Position numbers and translations under genes: made by a program. Below are positions 1 to 6,092 of a stretch of DNA of 8,098 nt, in pieces; positions within the stretch are counted from its first letter, which is position 1, and each line of letters opens with the position of its first letter. Where the stretch lies: positions 1 to 8,098 of the forward strand of contig DBNW01000037.1 in the NCBI GenBank assembly GCA_002299425.1, read 5' to 3'. The stretch comes from Methylococcaceae bacterium UBA662. Lineage in GTDB: Bacteria > Pseudomonadota > Gammaproteobacteria > Methylococcales > Methylomonadaceae. The notes beneath the pieces are model-generated. The model worked only from the letters and a program-made list of their open reading frames with translations, was not told the origin of the DNA and ran no database searches.

Positions 1-141
1 AGGTTTTTAAAAATGCGCGGTTGTGATGTCATTCAGGGTTATTATTTTAGCCGCCCGTTGCCGTTGAGCAAAATGACCGAGTGCCTGCAAAAAAAGTCCA
101 AAACAGGGGTATCGATTTTAAGCAGCTTAATGAAGCCTTAG
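1..141 (+). CDS. C-terminal end of an EAL-domain protein (cyclic-di-GMP phosphodiesterase type), 5' end outside window
   Basis: Frame 1 is open from the first base to TAG at 139-141 and gives 46 residues. Residues 7-21 read GCDVIQGYYFSRPLP, the closing signature of EAL domains (GC-x-x-x-QGY-x-F-S-x-PLP), the last strand of the barrel that hydrolyses cyclic-di-GMP. The catalytic EAL motif and metal ligands lie upstream of the window, so activity cannot be judged, nor whether GGDEF, PAS or membrane parts precede it. The tail after the signature is short and variable, as usual in the family. An A7 run at 89-95 lies in this tail; with one more A the frame would continue as KKVQNRGIDFKQLNEALADE and on to TAA at 171-173, which looks at least as protein-like, so the true C-terminus is uncertain. 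A terminator follows, so this gene is not in the aceE transcript. Family call confident from the motif; specific gene unknown. Confidence 0.8.
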   Translation, partial: RFLKMRGCDVIQGYYFSRPLPLSKMTECLQKKSKTGVSILSSLMKP

Positions 142-184
142 CGGATGAAAAATTGCCGCAGCGGGCTTGGTAAGGCCGCCGATT

Positions 185-204
185 CGGCTAAAAGGCCGTT
201 TTTT
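185..204 (+). terminator. Rho-independent terminator after the EAL gene
   Basis: CGGCT (185-189) pairs with GGCCG (194-198; four Watson-Crick pairs plus one G-T) around an AAAA loop, followed directly by six T (199-204). The stem is short but has the usual GC-rich stem plus T-tract form. It sits 44 bases after the frame 1 stop and 12 bases after the alternative frame 3 stop. The same bases overlap a second dyad, CCGTTTT (196-202) with AAAACGG (205-211), and GGCC at 174-177 could also pair with 194-197, so the fold may be larger. Confidence 0.6.
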
Positions 205-254
205 AAAACGGGTGCATAGGCAAGACCCCTTGTGTACTATACTATCGCTCGATT

Positions 255-274
255 TGCCCGGCTTAATCCGGGCA
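255..274. promoter_or_regulatory. Perfect 7-bp GC-rich dyad (hairpin or operator) in the aceE leader
   Basis: TGCCCGG (255-261) and CCGGGCA (268-274) are exact inverted repeats around CTTAAT. The 20-base symmetric element lies 12 bases after the possible -10 box at 238-243 and 177 bases before the aceE start. It is not followed by a T tract, so it is not an ordinary terminator. It could be a protein binding site or a stable hairpin at the 5' end of the transcript. The dyad is seen directly; its role is inference. Confidence 0.35.
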
Positions 275-408
275 CTGATTTGTCGCCCTAAAACCCGTAA
301 CTTCCCAATTCGTATCCTCCCTTTTGCCGATCAAACTTTTAAACTGCCGGAGTCGTTTTTTTAAGATGGTTTGTTTAAGCGTCAATGGCACAAAAAGCCA
401 CGCGGCGG

Positions 409-434
409 GATTCAATCTAACGATTCAGTCTAAT
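409..434 (+). repeat. Two head-to-tail 13-base repeats just before aceE
   Basis: GATTCAATCTAAC (409-421) is followed at once by GATTCAGTCTAAT (422-434), identical at 11 of 13 positions. The pair ends three bases before the aceE Shine-Dalgarno sequence. Adjacent direct repeats this close to a start may be a regulator binding site, an RNA element in the 5' leader, or a chance duplication; the sequence alone does not decide. Confidence 0.5.
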
Positions 435-437
435 TCT

Positions 438-443
438 TAAGGA
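438..443 (+). promoter_or_regulatory. Ribosome binding site of aceE
   Basis: TAAGGA at 438-443 lies 7 bases before the ATG at 451, a near-ideal Shine-Dalgarno position. It supports 451 as the start. Confidence 0.75.
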
Positions 444-450
444 ATACTCA

Positions 451-3129
451 ATGAATGACAGTGTATTACCCGATGCAACCCGGCATGTGGATGTTGATCC
501 GGTTGAAACCCAGGAATGGGTTGAGGCTATTCAGTCCGTATTGGAACGCGAGGGCAGTGAACGAGCCCATTTTTTGATAGAGCGGCTGGTCGATGAGACC
601 CGGAAAGCAGGCTCCGATGTTCCGTTTAGTGCCAACACCGCCTACGTTAATACCATCCCCGTCGCCAAACAGGCACAGTTCCCCGGCGATCACGCCATTG
701 AATTGCGCATCCGGTCTTATGTGCGTTGGAACGCGATGGTGATGGTGCTGCGGGCCAACAAACACACCAACGTCGGCGGCCATATCGCCAGTTTCGCTTC
801 GGCGGCAACTTTATACGACGTCGGTTACAACTATTTTTGGCGCACCCCTTCGGATAAGCATGACGGTGACTTGTTGTTTACCCAAGGCCACCTGACCCCA
901 GGCGATTATGCCCGCGCCTTTTTGTTAGGTCGCATCAGCGAACAGCAAATGAACAATTTTCGCCAGGAGGTCGGCGGAGACGGCCTGTCCTCTTACCCGC
1001 ACCCGTGGCTTATGCCCACTTTTTGGCAATTCCCCACCGTGTCGATGGGGCTAGGGCCGATTATGGCTATTTATCAGGCGCGCTTCATGCGTTATCTGCA
1101 AGACCGGGGGCTGGCTGATACCACCGGTCGCAAGGTCTGGAGTTTTGTCGGCGACGGTGAGACCGACGAGCCGGAATCCCTCGGTGCCATCGGCCTTGCT
1201 GGCCGCGAAAAGCTAGACAACTTGATTTTTGTGGTCAACTGCAATTTGCAACGCCTAGACGGCCCGGTGCGCGGCAATGGCAAGATCATCCAGGAATTGG
1301 AAAGCGAATTCCGTGGTGCCGGTTGGAATGTCATCAAACTGGTCTGGGGGCAACGCTGGGATGCTTTATTGGCGCGTGATACCGAGGGTTTGTTGGTGCG
1401 TCGAATGATGACCTGCGTTGACGGCGATTATCAGACCTTCAAAGCCAAAGACGGCGCTTATGTCCGTGAGTATTTCTTCAACACGCCAGAGCTAAAGGCC
1501 ATGGTGGCCGATTGGTCGGACCGCGACATTTGGGAGTTGAACCGCGGTGGTCACGATCCGACCAAGGTTTATGCCGCTTTCCATGCTGCCGTTAACCATC
1601 AGGGTCAGCCTACCGTAATTCTGGCCAAGACCATCAAAGGTTACGGCATGGGTGAATCGGGGCAGGCGCAAAACATCACCCATCAACAGAAAAAAATGAG
1701 CCAAATTTCCTTGACTCATTTTCGTGACCGCTATGAGTTGCCGGTCACTGACGAGCAATTGCACGATTTGCCCTATTTGACTTTCCCCGAAGGCTCTAAA
1801 GAACTTGATTACATGCGTAAGCGACGGGAAGAGCTAGGCGGGCATTTGCCGGTGCGCCGGGTAAAATCCTACCCGTTGGACGTACCTGTGCTAAGCGACT
1901 TCAAGCCCTTGCTAGAGGCCACCGACGAGGGCCGTGAAATTTCCAGCACCATGGCGTTTGTGCGTCTGCTGAACCTTCTGGTCAAGGATAAAAACATTGG
2001 CAAGCGCATCGTGCCCATCGTACCCGATGAATCGCGCACCTTCGGTATGGAAGGTATGTTCAGGCAGTTGGGCATCTGGTCGCAAGTCGGCCAGTTGTAC
2101 ACGCCCCAGGATGCCACCGAGCTGATGTTTTACAAGGAAGACAAGCACGGCCAGATTCTGCAGGAAGGTATCAACGAGGCGGGCGGTCTGTGTGATTGGA
2201 TAGCGGCGGGTACAGCCTATTCCACGCACAATGTGCCGATGATTCCGTTTTTTATTTACTACTCCATGTTCGGCTTTCAGCGGGTTGGCGATTTGATTTG
2301 GGCAGCGGCTGACCAACGCACCCGAGGCTTTTTGATGGGCGGTACGGCAGGACGTACAACTTTAAATGGCGAAGGCCTGCAACATGAGGACGGCCACAGT
2401 CATGTGTTGGCAGCCACTGTGCCGAATTGCGTATCCTACGACCCCACCTTTGCCTACGAGCTGGCCGTCATCATCCAAGACGGTCTGCGCCGGATGTATG
2501 TCGAGCAGGAAGACATTTTTTACTACATTACCGTGATGAACGAGAATTACGCCCATCCCGCCCTGCCCAAGGGCGAGGAGCAGAACATTCTTAAAGGCAT
2601 GTACTGTTTCCGCAAGGCGGCCGTCGCCAGTGCCCCGCACGTGCACCTTTTGGGTTCCGGCGCAATTTTTAGGGAAGTGGTCTATGCCGCTGATTTGCTG
2701 CGCGATGATTGGGGTGTCGAGGCTGATTTGTGGGGCTGCACGAGTTTTACCGAGTTGGCGCGTGACGGCCAACTGTGCGAGCGTTGGAACCGCCTGCATC
2801 CAACCGAATATCCCAAACAAGCCCATGTCAGCCATTGTTTAGGTGATGTCAAAAGCCCTGTGATTGCCGCGACCGATTACAATCGAGCCTTTGCCGAACA
2901 GGTGCGGAGCTTGATTTCAGTACCGTACACGGTGTTGGGTACGGACGGTTTTGGCCGCTCGGACACACGGCAAAACCTGCGCCGGTTTTTCGAGGTGGAC
3001 AGGCATCATATCGCTGTAGCTGCGTTAAAAAGCTTAGCCAGTATGGGTCAGTTTGACGCCGCCAAAGTGGATGTAGCCATTGCAAAATATGCAATTGCGG
3101 CCGACGCCCCAGCCCCTTGGTTAACCTGA
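451..3129 (+). CDS. aceE: Pyruvate dehydrogenase E1 component, homodimeric type
   Basis: Decarboxylates pyruvate with thiamine diphosphate and reductively acetylates the lipoyl group of AceF; the first, committing step from pyruvate to acetyl-CoA in the cytoplasm. The 892 residues match the family length (E. coli 887) and can be aligned by eye along the whole protein. The thiamine diphosphate motif begins at GDGETDEPES (234-243) and closes at NCNLQRLDGPV (263-273). H111 in TNVGGHIASF and H411 in the flexible active-site loop match E. coli H106 and H407. The second half has DESRTFGMEG, EGINEAGG, YYSMFGFQR and the HEDGHSH stretch, and the C-terminal domain has TSFTELARDGQ and GTDGFGRSD. All key residues I checked are present. 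The ATG has a good Shine-Dalgarno sequence. It leads the aceE-aceF-lpdA operon; aceF starts 13 bases after the stop. This is the single-chain E1 of E. coli, not the alpha2beta2 type. Confidence 0.98.
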   Translation: MNDSVLPDATRHVDVDPVETQEWVEAIQSVLEREGSERAHFLIERLVDETRKAGSDVPFSANTAYVNTIPVAKQAQFPGDHAIELRIRSYVRWNAMVMVLRANKHTNVGGHIASFASAATLYDVGYNYFWRTPSDKHDGDLLFTQGHLTPGDYARAFLLGRISEQQMNNFRQEVGGDGLSSYPHPWLMPTFWQFPTVSMGLGPIMAIYQARFMRYLQDRGLADTTGRKVWSFVGDGETDEPESLGAIGLAGREKLDNLIFVVNCNLQRLDGPVRGNGKIIQELESEFRGAGWNVIKLVWGQRWDALLARDTEGLLVRRMMTCVDGDYQTFKAKDGAYVREYFFNTPELKAMVADWSDRDIWELNRGGHDPTKVYAAFHAAVNHQGQPTVILAKTIKGYGMGESGQAQNITHQQKKMSQISLTHFRDRYELPVTDEQLHDLPYLTFPEGSKELDYMRKRREELGGHLPVRRVKSYPLDVPVLSDFKPLLEATDEGREISSTMAFVRLLNLLVKDKNIGKRIVPIVPDESRTFGMEGMFRQLGIWSQVGQLYTPQDATELMFYKEDKHGQILQEGINEAGGLCDWIAAGTAYSTHNVPMIPFFIYYSMFGFQRVGDLIWAAADQRTRGFLMGGTAGRTTLNGEGLQHEDGHSHVLAATVPNCVSYDPTFAYELAVIIQDGLRRMYVEQEDIFYYITVMNENYAHPALPKGEEQNILKGMYCFRKAAVASAPHVHLLGSGAIFREVVYAADLLRDDWGVEADLWGCTSFTELARDGQLCERWNRLHPTEYPKQAHVSHCLGDVKSPVIAATDYNRAFAEQVRSLISVPYTVLGTDGFGRSDTRQNLRRFFEVDRHHIAVAALKSLASMGQFDAAKVDVAIAKYAIAADAPAPWLT

Positions 3130-3130
3130 C

Positions 3131-3136
3131 GGAAGG
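3131..3136 (+). promoter_or_regulatory. Ribosome binding site of aceF, inside a small stem with the aceE stop
   Basis: GGAAGG lies 6 bases before the aceF ATG at 3143. Part of it falls in AGGTT (3134-3138), which can pair with AACCT (3123-3127) containing the end of aceE, with a 6-base loop. Ribosomes finishing aceE would open this stem, so it may couple aceF translation to aceE. The stem is only 5 bp, so the effect may be small. Confidence 0.65.
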
Positions 3137-3142
3137 TTTTAG

Positions 3143-4426
3143 ATGAGCGATTTAATTGAATTAAAAGTGCCGGATGTAGGCAATGTAGCGGAAATTGACG
3201 TGGTGGAAGTCAATATCAAGCCGGGCGACAGCCTGGCCCTTGAGCAAACCGTGGTTACCTTGGAGACTGACAAGGCCAGTATAGAGTTGCCGGCCACGGC
3301 AGCCGGGATTGTTAAAGAAGTGTTTGTTAAGAAGGGCGATAAAGTATCCGAGGGTGTATTGATAGCAACGCTTGAGGGGGTGAGTCAAGCCACAGTTCCT
3401 GTCGGTGGTGTTGATAAAGCCGTAACCCCCGCCACCCGCCAACCGATACCCCCCCAAGCGGCCCTAGCCCAGCCGGTTATGGCATCAATCGGTCTCCAAC
3501 ACGGAACTGATGCCGTGTTGTCTCTCCGTGTCCACGCCTCCCCATCGGTACGTTCGTTTGCCCGTGAATTGGGCGTGGCCATTGATAAAATAACCCTGGG
3601 CACTGGCCGCAAGGGGCGGGTTTTACGGCAAGATGTCACCGCGTTTGTAAAAAAGACCATGACCGGCGGCCCGCTGAGCACCGGCGGTGTCGGTATCCCC
3701 GGAATCCCGGCTGTGGATTTTACCCAATTTGGCGAGATAGAAACGCAGAATCTGAGTAAACTAAAACGCCTGACCGGACAAAACCTGACCCGGGCCTGGC
3801 TTAATTTGCCCTTGGTGACGTATCACGACGAAGCCGACATCACCGAACTGGAAGCCTTCCGCAACAGCCTGAATGCCGAAAAAACCAAGGATGAAGTGAA
3901 GCTTACCGCGTTGCTGTTCATCATTAAGGCACTGGTGGCGGCCCTGCGGCAATTCCCCAATTTTAATGCCTCATTGTCCAGTGACGGCGCAAAACTGATA
4001 CTGAAACAGTATTGTCATGTCGGGATTGCTGTCGATACCCCGAATGGCTTGGTGGTGCCAGTGTTGCGTGACGCCGATAAAAAATCTATTAACGCATTGT
4101 CATTGGAATTGGCAGAAAAAAGTGCCAAAGCTCGGCTAGGCAAGCTCATGCCGGCGGACATGCAAGGCGGCTGCATCACTATTTCCAGCTTAGGCGGCAT
4201 CGGCGGCACGGCGTTTACGCCCATTGTCAATGCCCCGGAAGTGGCGATTTTGGGCGTGACCCGGCACAAAATGCAACCGGTTTGGAACGGCAAAGAATTC
4301 GTCCCGCGTCTGATGTTGCCGTTGGATTTGACCTACGACCATCGGGTCATCGACGGTGCCGAGGGTGCCCGCTTTATGAATGTTATTAAACAAAACTTGG
4401 GCGATATCCGCCGCTTGTTACTTTAA
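3143..4426 (+). CDS. aceF: Dihydrolipoamide acetyltransferase, E2 of pyruvate dehydrogenase, single lipoyl domain
   Basis: Core of the complex: moves acetyl from the lipoyl arm to CoA and binds E1 and E3. Domains in order: one lipoyl domain (about 1-78) with lipoylated K44 in ETDKASIELP; a linker (79-131); the peripheral subunit-binding domain (about 132-171, SPSVRSFARELGV with GRKGRVLRQDV); a Gly/Pro-rich linker (172-190); the acetyltransferase domain (about 191-427) with VDTPNGLVVPV, GGCITISSLGG and the catalytic DHRVIDG, H400 and D404. It ends DIRRLLL, like E. coli DIRRLVM. At 427 residues it is shorter than E. coli AceF (about 630) because it has one lipoyl domain instead of three, a common arrangement in proteobacteria and not a truncation. 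The first linker is less Ala/Pro-rich than usual. It starts 13 bases after aceE with GGAAGG at proper distance; lpdA follows 16 bases after its stop. The E. coli-like catalytic domain and the aceE neighbour argue for pyruvate rather than 2-oxoglutarate dehydrogenase. Confidence 0.97.
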   Translation: MSDLIELKVPDVGNVAEIDVVEVNIKPGDSLALEQTVVTLETDKASIELPATAAGIVKEVFVKKGDKVSEGVLIATLEGVSQATVPVGGVDKAVTPATRQPIPPQAALAQPVMASIGLQHGTDAVLSLRVHASPSVRSFARELGVAIDKITLGTGRKGRVLRQDVTAFVKKTMTGGPLSTGGVGIPGIPAVDFTQFGEIETQNLSKLKRLTGQNLTRAWLNLPLVTYHDEADITELEAFRNSLNAEKTKDEVKLTALLFIIKALVAALRQFPNFNASLSSDGAKLILKQYCHVGIAVDTPNGLVVPVLRDADKKSINALSLELAEKSAKARLGKLMPADMQGGCITISSLGGIGGTAFTPIVNAPEVAILGVTRHKMQPVWNGKEFVPRLMLPLDLTYDHRVIDGAEGARFMNVIKQNLGDIRRLLL

Positions 4427-4430
4427 CGAT

Positions 4431-4435
4431 AAGGA
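4431..4435 (+). promoter_or_regulatory. Ribosome binding site deciding the lpdA start
   Basis: AAGGA ends 7 bases before GTG at 4443, the normal distance, but only one base before ATG at 4437. This favours the GTG start. An ATG at 4380 would overlap the end of aceF by 47 bases and lacks a visible Shine-Dalgarno sequence. Confidence 0.55.
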
Positions 4436-4442
4436 AATGACC

Positions 4443-5909
4443 GTGGCAGAAACAATTTTAAACGCACAAGTGGTGGTCTTGGGCGGCGGGCCGGGCGGCT
4501 ACAGTGCCGCTTTCCGTGCTGCCGATTTAGGCAAACAAGTGGTGTTGGTTGAACGTGATCCGGTGTTAGGCGGGGTTTGTTTAAATGTCGGCTGTATCCC
4601 CTCCAAAGCCTTGTTGCATATGGCCTTGGTGATTCATGAGGCCGAGCAAATGGCGGCACACGGCATCCAATTCAACAAGCCGGAATTGGATTTAGACAAA
4701 ATCCGCGCCTGGAAGCAAAGCGTCACCAAAACCTTAAATGACGGCTTGTCTGGGCTGGCCAAGCAGCGCAAAGTCACCGTGGTGCAGGGCGAAGGCCAAT
4801 TTACTTCGGCCAATAGCGTGTCGGTGCAAGGCAAAGACGGCGTGACCCAGATTAATTTCACTCACGCCATCATTGCGGCCGGTTCCCAACCGACGAAAAT
4901 CCCCGGTTTTCCAAATGATGACCCGCGCTTGTGGGATTCCACCGGTGCCCTGGCGCTGACAGAAATCCCGAAAAAATTGCTGGTCGTCGGCGGTGGCATC
5001 ATCGGCTTGGAAATGGCGACCGTTTACCATGCCTTCGGATCACAAATCAGCGTGGTTGAGCTGATGGACCAAATCATCCCCGGTTGTGATAAAGATTTGA
5101 TCACGCCGCTGTTCCGCCGTATCAAAAAACAATACCAGGACATCTGGCTGGAAACCAAAGTGACCGCCATTGAAGCCCAGGCCGAAGGTTTGAAAGTCAG
5201 CTTTGGCCGCGCCGATTCCCTATCGGCTGGCGGCATTCCCACCGTCCCTGACGGTCACGGTGATGGCGCACCGGAATCGGCGGTGTTTGATGCCGTGCTG
5301 GTGGCGGTGGGCCGCCGTCCCAACGGCAAGCTGATTGGCGCGGATCAAGCCGGGATCGACATCAGTGAACACGGTTTTATTGCCGTTGACAAACAACAGC
5401 GCACCACTGTGCCGCATATTTTTGCCGTCGGCGACATCGTCGGCAATCCCATGCTGGCGCACAAAGCCGTGCATGAGGGCAAAGTAGCGGCCGAAGTCAT
5501 CGCCGGCCATAAAGCCAGTTTCGATGCTTTGACCATCCCCTCGGTTGCCTATACCGACCCCGAAGTAGCCTGGATGGGCTTAACCGAAACCCACGCTAAG
5601 CAACAAGGCATTGAGTACGACAAAGCCGTCTTTCCCTGGGCGGCCAGCGGCCGTTCCTTGGCCATGGGTCGTAAAGAAGGGCTCACGAAAATGCTTTGCG
5701 ACAAGCAAACCGGCAAAATTTTGGGAGCCGGCATGGTCGGCCCGAATGCGGGTGAATTGATTGCTGAGGCAGTATTGGCCTTGGAAATGGGCGCCGATGC
5801 CGAAGACATTGGCCTAACCATTCATCCGCATCCGACCTTATCAGAAACGTTCGCGTTTGCAGCGGAAATGATAACCGGGACCATCACCGACTTGTACCTA
5901 AAAAAATAA
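4443..5909 (+). CDS. lpdA: Dihydrolipoamide dehydrogenase, E3 of pyruvate dehydrogenase
   Basis: Flavoprotein that reoxidises dihydrolipoamide and passes electrons through FAD to NAD+. From GTG 4443 the protein has 488 residues (490 from ATG 4437). Seen in order: the FAD motif VVLGGGPGGY (11-20), the redox-active disulfide C46/C51 in GGVCLNVGCIPSK, the NAD motif VVGGGIIGLE (181-190), the second FAD contact HIFAVGDIVG (325-334), and the dimer-interface base HPHPTLSE with H463 and E468 (E. coli H444 and E449). Similarity to E. coli Lpd is close throughout, except a stretch at about 255-281, rich in Gly, Ser and Pro, that makes the segment before FDAVLVAVG about 15 residues longer than in E. coli. 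Last gene of the aceE operon; a stem-loop follows at 5972. Being operon-encoded it most likely serves pyruvate dehydrogenase, but it could also serve 2-oxoglutarate dehydrogenase and the glycine cleavage system if no other copy exists. Confidence 0.96.
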   Translation: MAETILNAQVVVLGGGPGGYSAAFRAADLGKQVVLVERDPVLGGVCLNVGCIPSKALLHMALVIHEAEQMAAHGIQFNKPELDLDKIRAWKQSVTKTLNDGLSGLAKQRKVTVVQGEGQFTSANSVSVQGKDGVTQINFTHAIIAAGSQPTKIPGFPNDDPRLWDSTGALALTEIPKKLLVVGGGIIGLEMATVYHAFGSQISVVELMDQIIPGCDKDLITPLFRRIKKQYQDIWLETKVTAIEAQAEGLKVSFGRADSLSAGGIPTVPDGHGDGAPESAVFDAVLVAVGRRPNGKLIGADQAGIDISEHGFIAVDKQQRTTVPHIFAVGDIVGNPMLAHKAVHEGKVAAEVIAGHKASFDALTIPSVAYTDPEVAWMGLTETHAKQQGIEYDKAVFPWAASGRSLAMGRKEGLTKMLCDKQTGKILGAGMVGPNAGELIAEAVLALEMGADAEDIGLTIHPHPTLSETFAFAAEMITGTITDLYLKK

Positions 5910-5971
5910 CTGCACCCGGCCTGCCCGATTTTTTAACGGCAATGGCCAGACGTATCCGGCCGCGTTGCTTC

Positions 5972-6000
5972 GGTCACTCGAAATCCATGAGTGACCTTTT
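5972..6000 (+). terminator. Stem-loop with short T tract, probable terminator of the aceE operon
   Basis: GGTCACTC (5972-5979) pairs exactly with GAGTGACC (5989-5996) around a 9-base loop, then TTTT. The stem is a perfect 8 bp, but the T tract is only four long, so termination may be partial. It starts 62 bases after the lpdA stop, a fitting place for the end of the operon. Confidence 0.6.
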
Positions 6001-6019
6001 AAAGATTATCTAATAAAAT
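5991..6019 (+). promoter_or_regulatory. Possible carA promoter
   Basis: TAAAAT at 6014-6019 matches the sigma-70 -10 consensus at 5 of 6 positions. GTGACC at 5991-5996, exactly 17 bases upstream, matches the -35 consensus at only 4 of 6 and overlaps the terminator stem. If used, transcription would start near 6026 and the hairpin at 6040-6075 would lie in the carA leader. Weak evidence. Confidence 0.25.
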
Positions 6020-6039
6020 CTTCCAATTGCTTTAACGGG

Positions 6040-6075
6040 CGGAATGAACCCTTCAGGGGGGGCATTCCGTTTTTC
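6040..6075 (+). terminator. Terminator-like hairpin directly before carA, possible attenuator
   Basis: CGGAATG (6040-6046) pairs exactly with CATTCCG (6063-6069); inside it CCC (6049-6051) can pair with part of a G7 run (6056-6062). Five T (6070-6074) follow at once. This is a good Rho-independent terminator shape, yet it ends only 18 bases before the carA start and 8 bases before its ribosome binding site. It is either a second terminator of the upstream operon or, if the carA promoter lies at about 5991-6019, a conditional terminator in the carA leader. Attenuation of carAB by a leader is known in Pseudomonas aeruginosa; the same role here is inference. Confidence 0.65.
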
Positions 6076-6082
6076 TTATCTA

Positions 6083-6088
6083 GGGGTG
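6083..6088 (+). promoter_or_regulatory. Ribosome binding site of carA, TTG start
   Basis: The G-rich stretch GGGGTG at 6083-6088 lies 4 bases before TTG at 6093. An in-frame TAG at 6081-6083 rules out a longer product, and the next in-frame ATG is codon 36, inside a conserved part of CarA, so TTG is the only sensible start. Confidence 0.55.
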
Positions 6089-6092
6089 GCAT

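Larger units (their letters stand above)
142..450 (+). other. Gene-free region between the EAL gene and aceE; leader of the aceE operon
   Basis: No convincing coding frame is present; a 65-codon TTG-start frame here crosses the terminator and has no ribosome binding site. The region holds, in order, the terminator, a possible -10 box TATACT at 238-243 (no good -35 found at the right distance), a GC-rich dyad at 255-274, a T7 run at 356-362 without a convincing GC stem, a tandem 13-base repeat at 409-434, and the aceE Shine-Dalgarno sequence. The promoter of the operon must lie here or just upstream, but I cannot place it with confidence. I saw no match to the E. coli PdhR operator. Confidence 0.5.

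Noticed and set aside
337..362. T7 run at 356-362 as a terminator
   Set aside because: The bases before it (CTGCCGGAGTCG) do not form a convincing GC stem, and there is no gene upstream left to terminate.
167..364. 65-codon frame starting with TTG before aceE
   Set aside because: It runs through the terminator hairpin and T tract and the GC-rich dyad, lacks a ribosome binding site, and its Arg/Pro/Leu-rich product resembles no family I know.
2362..2835. 157-codon antisense frame opposite aceE
   Set aside because: The sense frame is conserved AceE throughout; no ribosome binding site or recognisable motif supports an antisense gene.
4380..4442. Upstream ATG extending lpdA by 19-21 codons into aceF
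   Set aside because: The added residues have no counterpart in E. coli Lpd and overlap the conserved end of AceF; the AAGGA sequence points to 4443 (or 4437).
5918..5965. Small GGC/GCC pairings after the lpdA stop
   Set aside because: Stems of 3-4 bp with very short or long loops, which are expected by chance in this composition; the perfect 8-bp stem at 5972 is the better terminator.
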